Notes: generated by a model from the sequence alone, not told the origin. A DNA stretch of 64,000 bases from Oscillospiraceae bacterium (GCA_017461565.1 JAFTXQ010000013.1:62001-126000); one strand, 5' to 3'; shown: positions 8,448-18,475, counted from the first letter of the stretch. Translations and numbers: made by a program.

Positions 8448-9185
8448 TCAGCTCCAGCGACGGCGCTCAAGCACACGCATCGTCAGGAAGTTGAATACAA
8501 CAACGAGGCTCAGGAAGAACACAACGTTTTTAAGGCTGAATATGCCATAGGTGAACTCCTGATACTTGTAGAAAACAGAAAGGGAAAGTATCAGCTCCTG
8601 CAGCCAGTCAATAGTGACATAGTTTGCAAGGATATCAAAAAGGCATATAACGATATTAGCACCGATACTGCCGATAGCAGCGATCATCTGGTTTTCCGTA
8701 AGGCTGGAAATGAAGATGCCTACGGAGATGAATACAGCGCCGACAAGCGATATGCCGACAAGGTTTCCGAATACCGAAGCCCAGCCGAAAGTGCTTTCAA
8801 CGCCCGAAGCCGCAGCAGTGGAGGAGACCGCACCTGCGATAAACAGTGCGTAAACAAGAAGCACTGCAACGCCGATAAGGAAGATGAAGAACGCTGCAAG
8901 GAACTTTCCTGTCACAAGCCCGAACAGGCTTATCGGTGAGGTCAGCGTAAGCTGATCTGTCTTGAGTCGCTTGTCGTCCGCCATGGTCCTCATGGTCAGC
9001 ACGGGAATAAGTATCATCATGATAAAGAACATCCACAGGAATGTGCCCGACATATCAGCCGAGCCTGTGGAAAAACACAGCATCCACAGGAAAAGTCCTG
9101 AAAAGCCGTAGAATACAGCCAGAAAAACATATCCCAGCGGCGATGTAAAATAGGATGCGAATTCACGTTTCATAATTGCAATCAT
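8448..9185 (-). CDS. ABC-2 type permease (GldF-like)
   Basis: 245 aa with about six hydrophobic segments. It begins MIAIMKREFASYFTSPLGYVF, the characteristic N-terminal 'KRE...YF.SP..Y' of GldF-type ABC-2 permeases. Its ATG overlaps the ATPase stop (ATGA), and a GGAGG lies 9 nt upstream. Together with the ATPase it forms the transmembrane export core of the operon. Confidence 0.88.
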   Translation of the reverse strand: MIAIMKREFASYFTSPLGYVFLAVFYGFSGLFLWMLCFSTGSADMSGTFLWMFFIMMILIPVLTMRTMADDKRLKTDQLTLTSPISLFGLVTGKFLAAFFIFLIGVAVLLVYALFIAGAVSSTAAASGVESTFGWASVFGNLVGISLVGAVFISVGIFISSLTENQMIAAIGSIGANIVICLFDILANYVTIDWLQELILSLSVFYKYQEFTYGIFSLKNVVFFLSLVVVFNFLTMRVLERRRWS

Positions 9186-10150
9186 TTATCCGCACCTCCG
9201 TTTTCTGTGTTGCCGTAAAAATCGCCGGTAGTAAGCTTAAGGAAGATCTCCTCCAGCGTAAGCTCGGAGGAACGCATAAGCAGTATGGGATAGCTTCTCT
9301 CCGCCATGCGCTTGAAGACCTCACGGCGCACGTCTGCACCCTCTCTGGCGTTGAGGGAGTACTCTGTAACAGTCTTATCCACCTGACGGTTTATATGGAC
9401 CTCTACCATATCGGGTATGTTCTCAAGCAGGGTCTTTACCTCCTTGGAGGGACCCTCTATCTGTACCGTCAGCTTGTGGTCTGCGGAAAGGTTGTGAGAA
9501 AGATTTTCGGTAGTATCGTTTGCAACAAGCTTGCCCTTGTCGATAACAACGATACGGTCGCATACCGCCTGCACCTCAGACAGAATGTGCGAGGACAGGA
9601 TAACGGTGTGATTTTTACCAAGCTTCTTGATAAGCGTCCTTATCTCGATTATCTGCTTCGGGTCAAGACCTACCGTTGGCTCGTCAAGGATAAGCACCTT
9701 GGGATTTCCGACCAGCGCCTGTGCAAGACCAACACGCTGCTTGTATCCCTTTGACAGGTTACGTATAACACGTTTACTTACATCAGTGATCTTTACAAGA
9801 CCGCATATCTCCGCAAGATGGGAGCGGCGGGGCAGCTTGCACTTCTTAAGATCGTATACGAAGTTGAGGTACTCCATAACGGTCATGTCAAGATAAAGAG
9901 GCGGCAGCTCGGGAAGATATCCGATGTCCTTTTTCGCCGCAACGGGATCCTCAAGGATGTCGATACCGTTTATCAGCGCCTGTCCGCTTGTGGAGGACAG
10001 GTAGCCTGTAAGTATGTTCATCGTGGTGGATTTTCCTGCGCCGTTAGGACCGAGAAAACCGAGTATCTCGCTTTCGTTTGCGGTGAAGCTTATGTTATCC
10101 ACCGCAAGCTTGCTGCCGTAGCTCTTGCATAGATTTTTTACTTCGATCAT
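9182..10150 (-). CDS. ABC transporter ATP-binding protein (GldA-like)
   Basis: 322 aa. Walker A GPNGAGKST at about residue 34, Q-loop IGYLPE, signature LSKGYKQRV, Walker B VLILDEPTVGLD and the switch histidine in ILSSHILSE are present, followed by about 90 extra C-terminal residues typical of drug or exopolymer exporters. First gene of the four-gene operon (ATPase, permease, GldG-like, DUF4340). CGGAGG lies just before the ATG and a promoter is found at 10177-10206. Confidence 0.9.
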   Translation of the reverse strand: MIEVKNLCKSYGSKLAVDNISFTANESEILGFLGPNGAGKSTTMNILTGYLSSTSGQALINGIDILEDPVAAKKDIGYLPELPPLYLDMTVMEYLNFVYDLKKCKLPRRSHLAEICGLVKITDVSKRVIRNLSKGYKQRVGLAQALVGNPKVLILDEPTVGLDPKQIIEIRTLIKKLGKNHTVILSSHILSEVQAVCDRIVVIDKGKLVANDTTENLSHNLSADHKLTVQIEGPSKEVKTLLENIPDMVEVHINRQVDKTVTEYSLNAREGADVRREVFKRMAERSYPILLMRSSELTLEEIFLKLTTGDFYGNTENGGADK

Positions 10151-10176
10151 AAAGCCTCCGAATCAATTGAATGGGC

Positions 10177-10206
10177 ATAATATACCAGAATCAGTATAAT
10201 GCTCAA
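10177..10206 (-). promoter_or_regulatory. Promoter of the Gld-like ABC operon
   Basis: Minus-strand TTGAGC (10201-10206) and TATTAT (10177-10182) with an 18-bp spacer, 27 nt upstream of the ATPase start. Confidence 0.5.
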
Positions 10207-10243
10207 TAGTGATAACTGTGTGAATTATTAATGAAAGTAATTA

Positions 10244-11701
10244 TCAGCCAAGCGCCTTTTCAAGCAGCTCTATACCCTTCTTGATTCTGGCTACCGTTTC
10301 ATCCTTACCGAGGATGACTGCAAGCTCTACACCGCCGCCGGGAGTAACAAGCTTGCCGCTTACTGCGATACGCAGCGGCCACAGCATATAACCGTTCTTT
10401 ACGCCCTCTGTTTCGATCAGCTTGAACAGTGCGTCGTGTACGCTGTCATGAGAGAAATCGGAAAGGCCCTCGAAAACGGGAAGTATCTTCCTGAGTGCAA
10501 CCAGTGCGGTCTCGGGATTTGTCTTCATCTTCTTGCTGGTGTAAAGCTCAAGATCGTACTCGGGAAGCTCGTCAATAAAGTCAAGCTGTGCGGGGATGTC
10601 TGTGAAAAGCTCTGCACGGGGCTGGAGCATAGCGCACAGCACCTCCATGTCGATATCCTCACGCTTGCAGCCCTGACGTACATAGGGTGCAGCATACTCG
10701 ATGAACTTCTCAAGCGGCAGCGCACGTACATACTGCGCATTGATCGCCTTGAGCTTCAGTGCATCGAAAATAGCGGGAGATTTGGAAATACCGCTGAGAT
10801 CAAAAGCTTCGATCATCTCGTCAAGGGAATATATCTCCTGCTCGCCCTTGGGCGCCCAGCCGAGAAGCAGGATGTAGTTGAGGACAGCCTCTTTCAGGTA
10901 TCCCTTGTCGATAAGATCCTGGAAGGATGCGTCACCGTCACGCTTAGCAAGCTTGTGCTGAGCGTCCTTCATGATGTGCTCAACGTGGATATATACGGGA
11001 GGCTCCCAGCCGAATGCGGAATAAAGCAGGTTGTACTTGGGAGTGGAGGAAAGATACTCATTTCCTCTTACAACGTGTGTGATAGCCATTGTGTGGTCGT
11101 CAACAACGTTTGCGAAATTGTATGTGGGCATTCCGTCCGACTTAAGCAGCACCTGATCGTCAAGGTCTGCATTCTCAACAGTGATGTCACCGTAGATCTC
11201 ATCGTGGAATGTGGTAGTTCCCTCTGTGGGGATACGCTGACGGATGACGCAGGGAACGCCTGCCTCACGCTTTGCCCTTGCCTCCTCGCAGGAGAGATCA
11301 CGGCAGCCGCAACGGTTCATGGAAGCAACACCGAGAGGCTTGTCCTCGCCGTCTGCGTCGTCATCGGACTTATCGCAGAAGCAGTAGTAGGCCTCGCCCT
11401 TTTCAACGAGCTGCTCTGCGTACTCCTTGAACATACCCATACGCTCGCTCTGGATGTAGGGACCGTAGTCGCCGCCGATATCGGGACCCTCGTCCCAGTT
11501 GAGTCCGCAGGTGCGCAGCGTCTTGTAGATAACATCCGTAGCGCCCTCAACAAGGCGTCCACGGTCGGTATCCTCAATGCGCAGGATAAATGTTCCGTTG
11601 TTCTTCTTGGCGATAAGATAAGTATAAAGCGCCGTTCTGAGGTTTCCTATGTGCATATAACCCGTAGGAGAGGGCGCAAATCTGGTTCTTACGTTTGCCA
11701 T
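10244..11701 (-). CDS. gltX: Glutamyl-tRNA synthetase
   Basis: 485 aa class-I synthetase that charges tRNA-Glu (possibly also tRNA-Gln, followed by amidotransfer; not resolvable here). The HIGH-type motif is PTGYMHIGNLRTALY at residues 12-26, and the KMSKS-type motif is KLAKRDGD. Length matches the bacterial discriminating or non-discriminating enzyme. Last gene of the long translation operon, 25 nt after ribF. No strong terminator is visible in the short gap before the Gld-like promoter. Confidence 0.95.
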   Translation of the reverse strand: MANVRTRFAPSPTGYMHIGNLRTALYTYLIAKKNNGTFILRIEDTDRGRLVEGATDVIYKTLRTCGLNWDEGPDIGGDYGPYIQSERMGMFKEYAEQLVEKGEAYYCFCDKSDDDADGEDKPLGVASMNRCGCRDLSCEEARAKREAGVPCVIRQRIPTEGTTTFHDEIYGDITVENADLDDQVLLKSDGMPTYNFANVVDDHTMAITHVVRGNEYLSSTPKYNLLYSAFGWEPPVYIHVEHIMKDAQHKLAKRDGDASFQDLIDKGYLKEAVLNYILLLGWAPKGEQEIYSLDEMIEAFDLSGISKSPAIFDALKLKAINAQYVRALPLEKFIEYAAPYVRQGCKREDIDMEVLCAMLQPRAELFTDIPAQLDFIDELPEYDLELYTSKKMKTNPETALVALRKILPVFEGLSDFSHDSVHDALFKLIETEGVKNGYMLWPLRIAVSGKLVTPGGGVELAVILGKDETVARIKKGIELLEKALG

Positions 11702-11726
11702 TTATTTTTCAGTTCCTTTCTGAGTT

Positions 11727-12629
11727 TCATTTCATGGATATAAGCTTATCCTCGGCTATCTGCTCTTTAAGCTCCTCCAGGGAGGAAAACTCCCTCTCGG
11801 GACGTATGAAGCCTGTAAGCGACACGGATATATTCTGTCCGTAAAGGTCGCCGTCAAAGCCGATGATATGTGTTTCCATCACCGCACCGCTGCCGTCGCC
11901 ACGGTTTTTAACGGTAGGCTTTACGCCGATGTTGGTGATCCCACGGTAGTTGCGGCCGTCAAGGGAAACAAAGCTTTTGTATACACCGTATTTCGGTATG
12001 ATGTTCGTCTTTGGTATCACCTGGTTTATTGTCGGAAATTCAAGAGTTCTGCCGATCTTGTTGCCCTCGATAACAGGGAGCCTGTACCACAGGTCATAGC
12101 CCAGCAGCTTGTTTGCCTCCTCTATCTTTCCGTTTCTGATAAGCTCACGGATATAGGTAGAGCTGATAGGCACGCCCTCGTGGCATACATCATCAACTAT
12201 CTGCACCTTTATGCCGTGCTGTGCGCCGAGCTCTTCAAGCATCTGCGGATCGCCGCAGCCGCCCATTCCGAAGCGGAAGCTCTTTCCGCAGCAGGCAAAG
12301 CCCGCATTGAGCCGTTTTACCAGTATCTCGCTGACAAACTGTTCCGCCGTATGTGCGCACACCTCTGCAAAGTCGGGAGCGAAAAGATACTCCACACCTA
12401 TCTTCTGCATCAGCTCGCACTTGTTCTCAAAGGATATGATATCCTCTGGATTGCGGAATTTCGGCAGCGTGGTATCACAATTGAATGTGAACACCGCAGG
12501 CTTCATGTCTTTCTGCATGAGCGCCGCTGTTATGACTCCGACGTGTCCGAGATGAAGCCCGTCGAAATATCCCAGCGCCACCGCTGTTTTTTCGGCAGGT
12601 ACACCCCCGCCGTAAGTTATATCGATCAA
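11727..12629 (-). CDS. ribF: Bifunctional riboflavin kinase / FAD synthetase
   Basis: 300 aa, converting riboflavin to FMN and FAD. The N-terminal nucleotidyltransferase domain has GYFDGLHLGHVGVI and the later SSTYIRELI block; the C-terminal flavokinase domain has GRTLEFPTINQ and GVYKSFVSLDGR ... ITNIGVKPT. Normal family length. It lies between truB and gltX in the minus-strand operon, the usual Clostridia neighbourhood. Confidence 0.93.
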   Translation of the reverse strand: MIDITYGGGVPAEKTAVALGYFDGLHLGHVGVITAALMQKDMKPAVFTFNCDTTLPKFRNPEDIISFENKCELMQKIGVEYLFAPDFAEVCAHTAEQFVSEILVKRLNAGFACCGKSFRFGMGGCGDPQMLEELGAQHGIKVQIVDDVCHEGVPISSTYIRELIRNGKIEEANKLLGYDLWYRLPVIEGNKIGRTLEFPTINQVIPKTNIIPKYGVYKSFVSLDGRNYRGITNIGVKPTVKNRGDGSGAVMETHIIGFDGDLYGQNISVSLTGFIRPEREFSSLEELKEQIAEDKLISMK

Positions 12630-12673
12630 TTCAATACCACCATTCAGTGATCTAAGGTATTATAGCAATTATA

Positions 12674-13558
12674 TTATTCTATGGGAAAACGCTTGAGTGA
12701 CTCAAGCTCGGCGTCTTCGTTCACCTTTGCAAGTCCGAAAAACACGCCGTTTCCGTAGATACGAAGCGGCTCGCCGATATCAGGCTTTACAGACAGCCTG
12801 CCTGCGTCAAGACGCACTCCGTTAAGATACAGACGTTGCTGCACCTCGTCAAGGTCTACACGACGGTAAGGTGAGAACACCTCGTCCACAGCAAGCAGCC
12901 TGCTTTGCAGCGTATCCCTGTCCGCTTCGCGTATCTCGTCTATCGTATAGCACTGCGAAAGCGAAAAGCCGCACGCCCTTGTCCTGCACAGGCTCGTCAT
13001 TACAGCGCCCGTGCCGAGGGCTTCGCCGATATCGTGTATCAGCGTGCGGATATAGGTTCCCGAGGAGCAATCCACCTCGAGGATGCCGTCTGTGCCGTCA
13101 AATTCAACCACCTCAAGCCGTGAAACGGTTATCGGACGAGGCTCACGCTCTATCTCTATCCCCTTTCGGGCGAGGTCGCACAGCTTCTGCCCGTTGACCT
13201 TGAGTGCCGAATACATCGGCGGTACCTGCATGATATTTCCACGGAAATGTGAAAGAGCTTCATTAAGCTCGTCTGCAGAAGCGAAGCTCCTGCCCTGCTG
13301 CTTAAGCGCTCCCCATATATCCTGCGTATCGGATGTGAGTCCCAGCCTGAAGCCGCCCCGATAGCTCTTGTCGCTGTCGGGAATTATATCCACCGCTTTG
13401 GTAGCGCCCCCCACAAACACGGGAAGAACTCCCGTCGCCATAGGGTCAAGCGTACCGCCGTGACCTACCTTTTTCGTCCCGAAGCAGCGGCGCATTATCG
13501 CCACCACATCAAACGACGTGAAGTCCTGCGGCTTGTTAATACAAATTATTCCTGTCAT
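12674..13558 (-). CDS. truB: tRNA pseudouridine-55 synthase
   Basis: 294 aa. Makes the universally conserved pseudouridine in the T-loop of tRNA. The catalytic aspartate is in GHGGTLDPMATGVLPV (about residues 33-48), and the N-terminal INKPQDFTSFDVV is the family signature. Its start overlaps the end of nrnA by 4 nt (ATGA), indicating coupling within the translation operon. Confidence 0.95.
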   Translation of the reverse strand: MTGIICINKPQDFTSFDVVAIMRRCFGTKKVGHGGTLDPMATGVLPVFVGGATKAVDIIPDSDKSYRGGFRLGLTSDTQDIWGALKQQGRSFASADELNEALSHFRGNIMQVPPMYSALKVNGQKLCDLARKGIEIEREPRPITVSRLEVVEFDGTDGILEVDCSSGTYIRTLIHDIGEALGTGAVMTSLCRTRACGFSLSQCYTIDEIREADRDTLQSRLLAVDEVFSPYRRVDLDEVQQRLYLNGVRLDAGRLSVKPDIGEPLRIYGNGVFFGLAKVNEDAELESLKRFPIE

Positions 13559-14517
13559 ATAATGCCTGCCTGTTTAAGCGCCTCGCACGCAGCGGCAACT
13601 ATCTGCTTCTCTGCGTCCTCATAAGAGCAATAGAAAGAGCAGCCTGCTGCCCTTGCGTGACCGCCACCGCCGAAACCGCCTGCGATGTCCGCAACATTGA
13701 TGCGCTCGCTTGAACGGAGCGAAGCCTTGAAATAGCCCTGCTTCTTCTCCTTTATCGAGATGCCGATGTCCACGCCGTCTATCTGACGAGGGATGGAAGC
13801 CATGGCTCCCACATCATCGCTGTCAACATCAGGAAGCTTTGCAAGAGTATCCAGCATAACGCTCACAACAGCAACGTGACCGTCGCCATAGAAGCGCATA
13901 TTGCTCAGCACCTCCTGCTCAAGCTTTATCCTGCCCTGGGTCTTCAGCTCGAACATGGCATAGTTTATCGGAGCTATCTCTGCGCCGCACTCCATCAGCT
14001 TAGCCGCTGTGATGTGCGTCTGCGGCTTGGTATTGCTGAATTTGAAGCAGCCTGTATCGGTCGCAACTCCTGTATAAAGGCAGTTTGCGATTATCCTGTC
14101 GATATCTGCACCGAGAGCGACAAGCACCTCGTACATAAGCTCGCAGGCGGAAGCGTAATGTTCCCTTAACAGCAGCCTTTTTGCGTAGTCCTTGTTGGAC
14201 TCGTGATGGTCTATGCAAAGATCAGCCATATCGCCGAGCTCTTTCATATCACCGAGAAGCTTGCTGTCCGCCACGTCAACTGCAACGATGGTCCTGTATT
14301 CAAACTCCTGCTGCTTCACGCCCTCACTGAGATAATCGAAGCGATGAGGTATCTCATCGGGGCATACAGCCTTTGCATTCTTGCCCATCCTCTGAAGAGC
14401 CGTACAAAGAGCGTTGCCGCAACCCAGCGTGTCACCGTCGGGACTTGCGTGCATAAGGATCAGATAGTCGTCATTCTGGCGAAAGAACTCGGCAGCCTCG
14501 TTTATCTCAATCCTCAT
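13555..14517 (-). CDS. nrnA: DHH-family phosphoesterase (NrnA-like oligoribonuclease / pAp phosphatase)
   Basis: 320 aa with the DHH-DHHA1 architecture. HASPDGDTLGCGNAL (about residue 24) and CIDHHESN (about residue 106) are the metal-binding motifs, and GGFGGGGHARAAGC near the C-terminus is the DHHA1 signature. NrnA homologues degrade short RNA oligonucleotides and 3'-phosphoadenosine phosphate. It overlaps rbfA by 11 nt; in many Firmicutes this gene sits between rbfA and truB. Confidence 0.9.
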   Translation of the reverse strand: MRIEINEAAEFFRQNDDYLILMHASPDGDTLGCGNALCTALQRMGKNAKAVCPDEIPHRFDYLSEGVKQQEFEYRTIVAVDVADSKLLGDMKELGDMADLCIDHHESNKDYAKRLLLREHYASACELMYEVLVALGADIDRIIANCLYTGVATDTGCFKFSNTKPQTHITAAKLMECGAEIAPINYAMFELKTQGRIKLEQEVLSNMRFYGDGHVAVVSVMLDTLAKLPDVDSDDVGAMASIPRQIDGVDIGISIKEKKQGYFKASLRSSERINVADIAGGFGGGGHARAAGCSFYCSYEDAEKQIVAAACEALKQAGII

Positions 14518-14899
14518 CCTCTTCCTCCTCGGTCACTTCATCCTCTGTCTGTACGGGCTTCGGGAGCTTTGAAAGTATATCCTCGATATGCGCCGCATAC
14601 TCAAGAGAATTGTCAGGCAGGAATATAAGCTCGGGGATCTTTCTTACACGTATCGCAGATGCGATGCGTTTCTTGAAGTATCCCGAAGCGGCAGTCATAC
14701 CCTCTACTGCCTTTGATGTCCTTCCCTCGCCGCCCAGACACGCAATATGCACCTTGCAGTAGGAAAGATCGTTTGTTACCTCGCAATGGGTCACCGTCAC
14801 GAAATTCTTCGCAACACGGGGATCCTTCACGCCGCCGACAGCAGCGGAGATCTCACGCTTGATGTCCTCATTGAGTCTTTTTATATTAAAGTTAGCCAT
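14507..14899 (-). CDS. rbfA: 30S ribosome-binding factor A
   Basis: 130 aa. A KH-like domain protein required for late 16S rRNA/30S maturation. The N-terminal NIKRLNEDIKREISAAV and the RIRKIPELIFLPDNSLEYAAHI block match the family, and the C-terminus is a run of acidic residues. Located directly downstream of infB as in most Firmicutes. AGGAGG lies upstream of the ATG. Confidence 0.93.
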   Translation of the reverse strand: MANFNIKRLNEDIKREISAAVGGVKDPRVAKNFVTVTHCEVTNDLSYCKVHIACLGGEGRTSKAVEGMTAASGYFKKRIASAIRVRKIPELIFLPDNSLEYAAHIEDILSKLPKPVQTEDEVTEEEEDED

Positions 14900-14970
14900 A
14901 TTATAAAGCCTCCTTTACCTTGTGATGACCCCGTGCCGTCATGCAGCACAGGGATCATCGGAAAAATTCA

Positions 14971-17868
14971 TCAGTCACGGTATTCTTCCATTATATATGC
15001 TTCAAAGATATCGCCCTCACGGATATCGGTGAACTTCTCAAGGCTTACGCCGCACTCATAACCTGCGGTTACTTCCTTGACGGAGTCCTTGAAGCGCTGC
15101 AGACCTGCGATATGATCGTCGCCGACGATGATACCGTCACGCACGATACGTACCTGACCGTTTCTTGCTACCTTACCGTCAAGCACATAAGAGCCTGCTA
15201 CGATACCAACGTTTGTGATCTTGAACACCTGACGTACTTCAACACGTCCGAGCTCGACCTCACGGAACTTGGGTGAAAGCATACCCTTCATAGCTGTTGT
15301 GATATCCTCGATAGCGTCGTAGATCACACGGTACAGACGAACCTCTACGCCGTCACGCTTTGCGTTCTCGGCTGCGGAGGGATGAGGTCTTACGTTGAAG
15401 CCTACGATGATAGCGCCCGAAGCCATAGCCAGCATTACGTCGCTCTCGCTTACAGCGCCAACTGCGCCGTGGATAACTCTTACACGTACCTCTTCATTTG
15501 TGATCTTCTCAAGGGACTGCTTTACAGCCTCAACAGAGCCCTGTACGTCAGCCTTTACGATGATGGGAAGCTCCTTGACGGTACCGCTTTCGATGGAGGA
15601 GAACAGATTATCAAGTGTAACCTTCTGATATGCCTTGAACTGCTCTTCCTTGGCGTCGTGCTTACGCTTCTCAACAAGCTCACGAGCCAGCTTCTCATCC
15701 TCTACCGCTGCGAATGTGTCACCTGCGGAGGGAACCTCGGCAAGACCCATGATCTCAACGGGAACGGAGGGACCTGCTTCCTTTACAGTTCTGCCCTGGT
15801 CGTCACGCATCACACGTACACGACCTACTGCTGTACCTGCGATGATGACATCGCCTGTGTGAAGTGTACCGTTCTGTACAAGCACAGTAGCGATAGGACC
15901 TCTGTTCTTGTCAAGACGTGCCTCGATAACAGCTCCCTTAGCAAGTCTGTTGGGGTTAGCCTTAAGCTCAAGCACATCTGCAACGAGACCTACCATCTCA
16001 AGCAGTGTATCCATGCCCTGACCTGTCTTGGCGGAAACGGGAACGCAGATAACATCACCACCCCAGTCCTCGCATACCAGGTCGTACTTTGTCAGCTCTT
16101 CCTTTACACGATCGGGGTTCGCAGCCTCCTTATCCATCTTGTTGATGGCAACGATGATGGAAACGCCTGCTGCCTTTGCATGGTTGATAGCCTCGACTGT
16201 CTGGGGCATGATGCCGTCGTCAGCCGCTACTACCAGGATAGCGATATCTGTGAGGTTTGCACCTCTTGCTCTCATTGTTGTAAACGCTTCATGTCCGGGT
16301 GTATCAAGGAATGTGATCTCTCTGTCCTCGAGAGCGACCTTGTAAGCACCGATATGCTGTGTGATACCGCCTGCCTCAGTGGTAGTAACGCTTGCTTTTC
16401 TGATATAGTCAAGCAGCGAGGTCTTACCGTGGTCAACGTGACCCATTACAACAACTACGGGAGAGCGTGGCTCAAGGTTCTCTGCGGTATCCTCTACCTC
16501 TTCAAACAGACGTTCCTCGATAGTTACCACAACTTCCTTCTCAACCTTTGCACCCAGCTCCTCAGCTACGATGCAGGCTGTATCAAAGTCGATAGTTTCG
16601 TTGAGGTTTGCCATTACGCCAAGGTTGAACAGCTTCTTGATGACCTCGGTAGCTGTAACCTTAAGACGTGTTGCAAGCTCGGATACCACGATCTCATCGG
16701 GGATCTGTACCTTGAGCTGCTGCTTTCTTGCTCTCTCAAGCTCAAGACGCTTAAGCTTCTGCGCTTCAGTCTCACGCTTATTGTTATATCCGCCCTTATT
16801 CTTGTTCTGGGACTTCTGATTGATCTTCTGCTTACGCTGGAAGTTATCGTTGTTGTGGCGGGATGCGGGAGCGATGGTCTCATAACGCTCGTTGTACTTG
16901 TCAAGCTCAACATAGGAGCCTCTGGTGTCTACCATCTTAGTCACCTGCTCGCCACGCTGAACAGCCTCACCCTTCTGCTTCTGCATACTGGGAGGTGTGT
17001 TTACCTTGATCTTGGAAGAATCGATAGCGGGAGCGTTGGGCGCAGGCTTAGCAGCAGGTGCGGGAGTATTTCTGTTTCTGTCGTTTCTGTTATCCCTGTT
17101 GTCACGGTTGAAGCCGCCCTGACGGTTGTCACGGTTGTTGTCGAAGCGCTTTTCGCCACCCTGACGATTGTCACGATTATTATCGAAACGCTTTTCACCA
17201 CCCTGACGGTTGTCACGATTATTATCGAAGCGCTTTTCACCGCCCTGACGGTTGTCACGGTTAAAAGCAGGTCTGTCGCCGTTCTGACGATTGTCACGGT
17301 TCTCCTGACGTGCAGGTCTTTCCGCAGGCTTTGCAGGCTCAGGCTTAGGCTCGGGCTTCTTCTCCTCCGCCTTTACCTCGGGCTTTTCAGGCTCTGCCTT
17401 GACCTCAGGCTTCTTCTCCTCTGCCTTTACCTCGGGCTTTTCAGGCTCCGCCTTGACTTCAGGCTTCTTCTCCTCTGCCTTTACTTCAGCCTTTGCAGGC
17501 TCTGCCTTAGGCGCAGGCTTCTTCTCTTCTGTTTTGGGAGCTGCCTTCTTTTCCTCAGCCTTAGCCTCGGTCGCTGCTTCCTCCGCCTTGGGAGCCGCCT
17601 TCTTCTTTGCAGGCTTCTTCTCCTCCGCCTTGGGCTTTTCTGTTTTTATTGTCGCAGTCTTTGCGAAATATTCGTTAAAATCCTTTACCTCGTGCTTATC
17701 GGAATACTTGGCAAGGACATAGCTTATCTCCTGAGGAGTAAGCGCTGTCTGCGCCTTCTTGGAAGTGCCGCCGAAGGTCTTGTCGAGAAGCTCGATGATC
17801 TCGGAGCGGTCGACGCCCATATCCTTTGCGATGTCCTGAACACGATATTTATTACTGGTCGTTGGCAA
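14971..17868 (-). CDS. infB: Translation initiation factor IF-2
   Basis: 965 aa, starting at a TTG (17868) with GGAGG 8 nt upstream; an in-frame TTG at 17883 lies before that site and is less likely. The N-terminal IF2_N helix bundle is followed by a very long Lys/Glu/Pro/Ala-rich linker and three tandem copies of [14 protein letters not shown]. Then come IF2_N subdomain 2, the GTPase domain ([24 protein letters not shown]), domain II, and the fMet-tRNA-binding C-terminus. GTP-dependent delivery of initiator tRNA to the 30S subunit. Confidence 0.96.
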   Translation of the reverse strand: MPTTSNKYRVQDIAKDMGVDRSEIIELLDKTFGGTSKKAQTALTPQEISYVLAKYSDKHEVKDFNEYFAKTATIKTEKPKAEEKKPAKKKAAPKAEEAATEAKAEEKKAAPKTEEKKPAPKAEPAKAEVKAEEKKPEVKAEPEKPEVKAEEKKPEVKAEPEKPEVKAEEKKPEPKPEPAKPAERPARQENRDNRQNGDRPAFNRDNRQGGEKRFDNNRDNRQGGEKRFDNNRDNRQGGEKRFDNNRDNRQGGFNRDNRDNRNDRNRNTPAPAAKPAPNAPAIDSSKIKVNTPPSMQKQKGEAVQRGEQVTKMVDTRGSYVELDKYNERYETIAPASRHNNDNFQRKQKINQKSQNKNKGGYNNKRETEAQKLKRLELERARKQQLKVQIPDEIVVSELATRLKVTATEVIKKLFNLGVMANLNETIDFDTACIVAEELGAKVEKEVVVTIEERLFEEVEDTAENLEPRSPVVVVMGHVDHGKTSLLDYIRKASVTTTEAGGITQHIGAYKVALEDREITFLDTPGHEAFTTMRARGANLTDIAILVVAADDGIMPQTVEAINHAKAAGVSIIVAINKMDKEAANPDRVKEELTKYDLVCEDWGGDVICVPVSAKTGQGMDTLLEMVGLVADVLELKANPNRLAKGAVIEARLDKNRGPIATVLVQNGTLHTGDVIIAGTAVGRVRVMRDDQGRTVKEAGPSVPVEIMGLAEVPSAGDTFAAVEDEKLARELVEKRKHDAKEEQFKAYQKVTLDNLFSSIESGTVKELPIIVKADVQGSVEAVKQSLEKITNEEVRVRVIHGAVGAVSESDVMLAMASGAIIVGFNVRPHPSAAENAKRDGVEVRLYRVIYDAIEDITTAMKGMLSPKFREVELGRVEVRQVFKITNVGIVAGSYVLDGKVARNGQVRIVRDGIIVGDDHIAGLQRFKDSVKEVTAGYECGVSLEKFTDIREGDIFEAYIMEEYRD
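17105..17270. repeat. Tandem coding repeats in the infB linker
   Basis: A roughly 42-bp unit encoding [14 protein letters not shown] occurs three times, followed by a diverged copy. It lies inside the disordered linker of IF-2, so copy number should vary between strains without harm. Confidence 0.8.
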
Positions 17869-17901
17869 TGTAAAATCCTCCAATACTGGTTTGTAAATTC
17901 A

Positions 17902-18204
17902 TTATATGTTATTCTTGATAGAGCCGTAGAGTCCCTTGTCGAGTATGAGAAACACCCCGACACGCTTACCGACAGCGTCCTTCGCCTCGTCCATCGTGAA
18001 CGGTGCAGCGGCGACCTCGCAGCCGTATTTCTCTGCGGCAAAGCGGATCTCCTTTTCGGTCTTTTGCGAAACATCCGCTGCCAGAACTATTCCTGCCGCC
18101 TTTGATCTCGGTGCGGCAAGCTCCTGCACTACCGCATCGAAGCCCAATGCAAGCTTCCCTGCACGGCGGCAAAGACATATTGTCGAAAGTGCCTTATTGA
18201 TCAG
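17902..18204 (-). CDS. ylxQ: L7Ae-family RNA-binding protein YlxQ, probable CTG start
   Basis: A 100-aa L7Ae/L30e-fold protein between ylxR and infB. The conserved N-terminus (INKALSTICLCRRAGKLALG) lies in frame upstream of the first conventional start, and an in-frame TGA bounds it. The only codon placed correctly is CTG at 18204, with AAAAGGAG 7 nt upstream. A start at TTG 18147 would remove the family's first helix. It overlaps ylxR by 11 nt. In B. subtilis the homologue binds kink-turn RNA; its exact role is not settled. Confidence 0.85.
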   Translation of the reverse strand: MINKALSTICLCRRAGKLALGFDAVVQELAAPRSKAAGIVLAADVSQKTEKEIRFAAEKYGCEVAAAPFTMDEAKDAVGKRVGVFLILDKGLYGSIKNNI

Positions 18205-18463
18205 AACTCAGCTCCTTTTCAATGATATCGTATATTTCATCGGGAACAGCACATTTCAGCGCTTTTTCAAGGCGGTGAGCCTTCCTCACCATTGCGAAGC
18301 ACTCTGCGTCGTGGCAGATATAAGCTCCACGGCCTGCCTTTTTTCCCGTAAGGTCGAGAGATATCTCACCCTCCTTGCTGCGTACTATCCTCACGGCGCC
18401 TTTTTTGCCTATCATCTCGCCGCAGCCCAGACATTTACGAAGCGGTATGCGCTTTTCCTGCAT
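18194..18463 (-). CDS. rnpM: YlxR / RnpM family RNA-binding protein
   Basis: 89 aa. The family motif RKCLGCGEMIGKKGAVRIVR (residues about 8-27) and GRGAYIC are present. YlxR homologues bind RNA and have been reported to modulate RNase P, hence the symbol RnpM; that role is taken from family knowledge. It sits between nusA and ylxQ in the conserved operon, 12 nt after nusA. Confidence 0.9.
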   Translation of the reverse strand: MQEKRIPLRKCLGCGEMIGKKGAVRIVRSKEGEISLDLTGKKAGRGAYICHDAECFAMVRKAHRLEKALKCAVPDEIYDIIEKELSSDQ

Positions 18464-18475
18464 AGAAATCTCTCC

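Noticed and set aside
17105-17270. Regular repeats in infB as a CRISPR array
   Set aside because: Units are in frame, 42 bp long without unique spacers, and encode an IF-2 linker. No CRISPR array or cas gene is visible in the window.
15382-18105. 907-codon open frame on the plus strand opposite infB
   Set aside because: It mirrors the Lys/Glu/Pro-rich and repeat-containing infB coding region in the opposite frame; no ribosome binding site, low-complexity Leu/Cys composition, and infB is certain.
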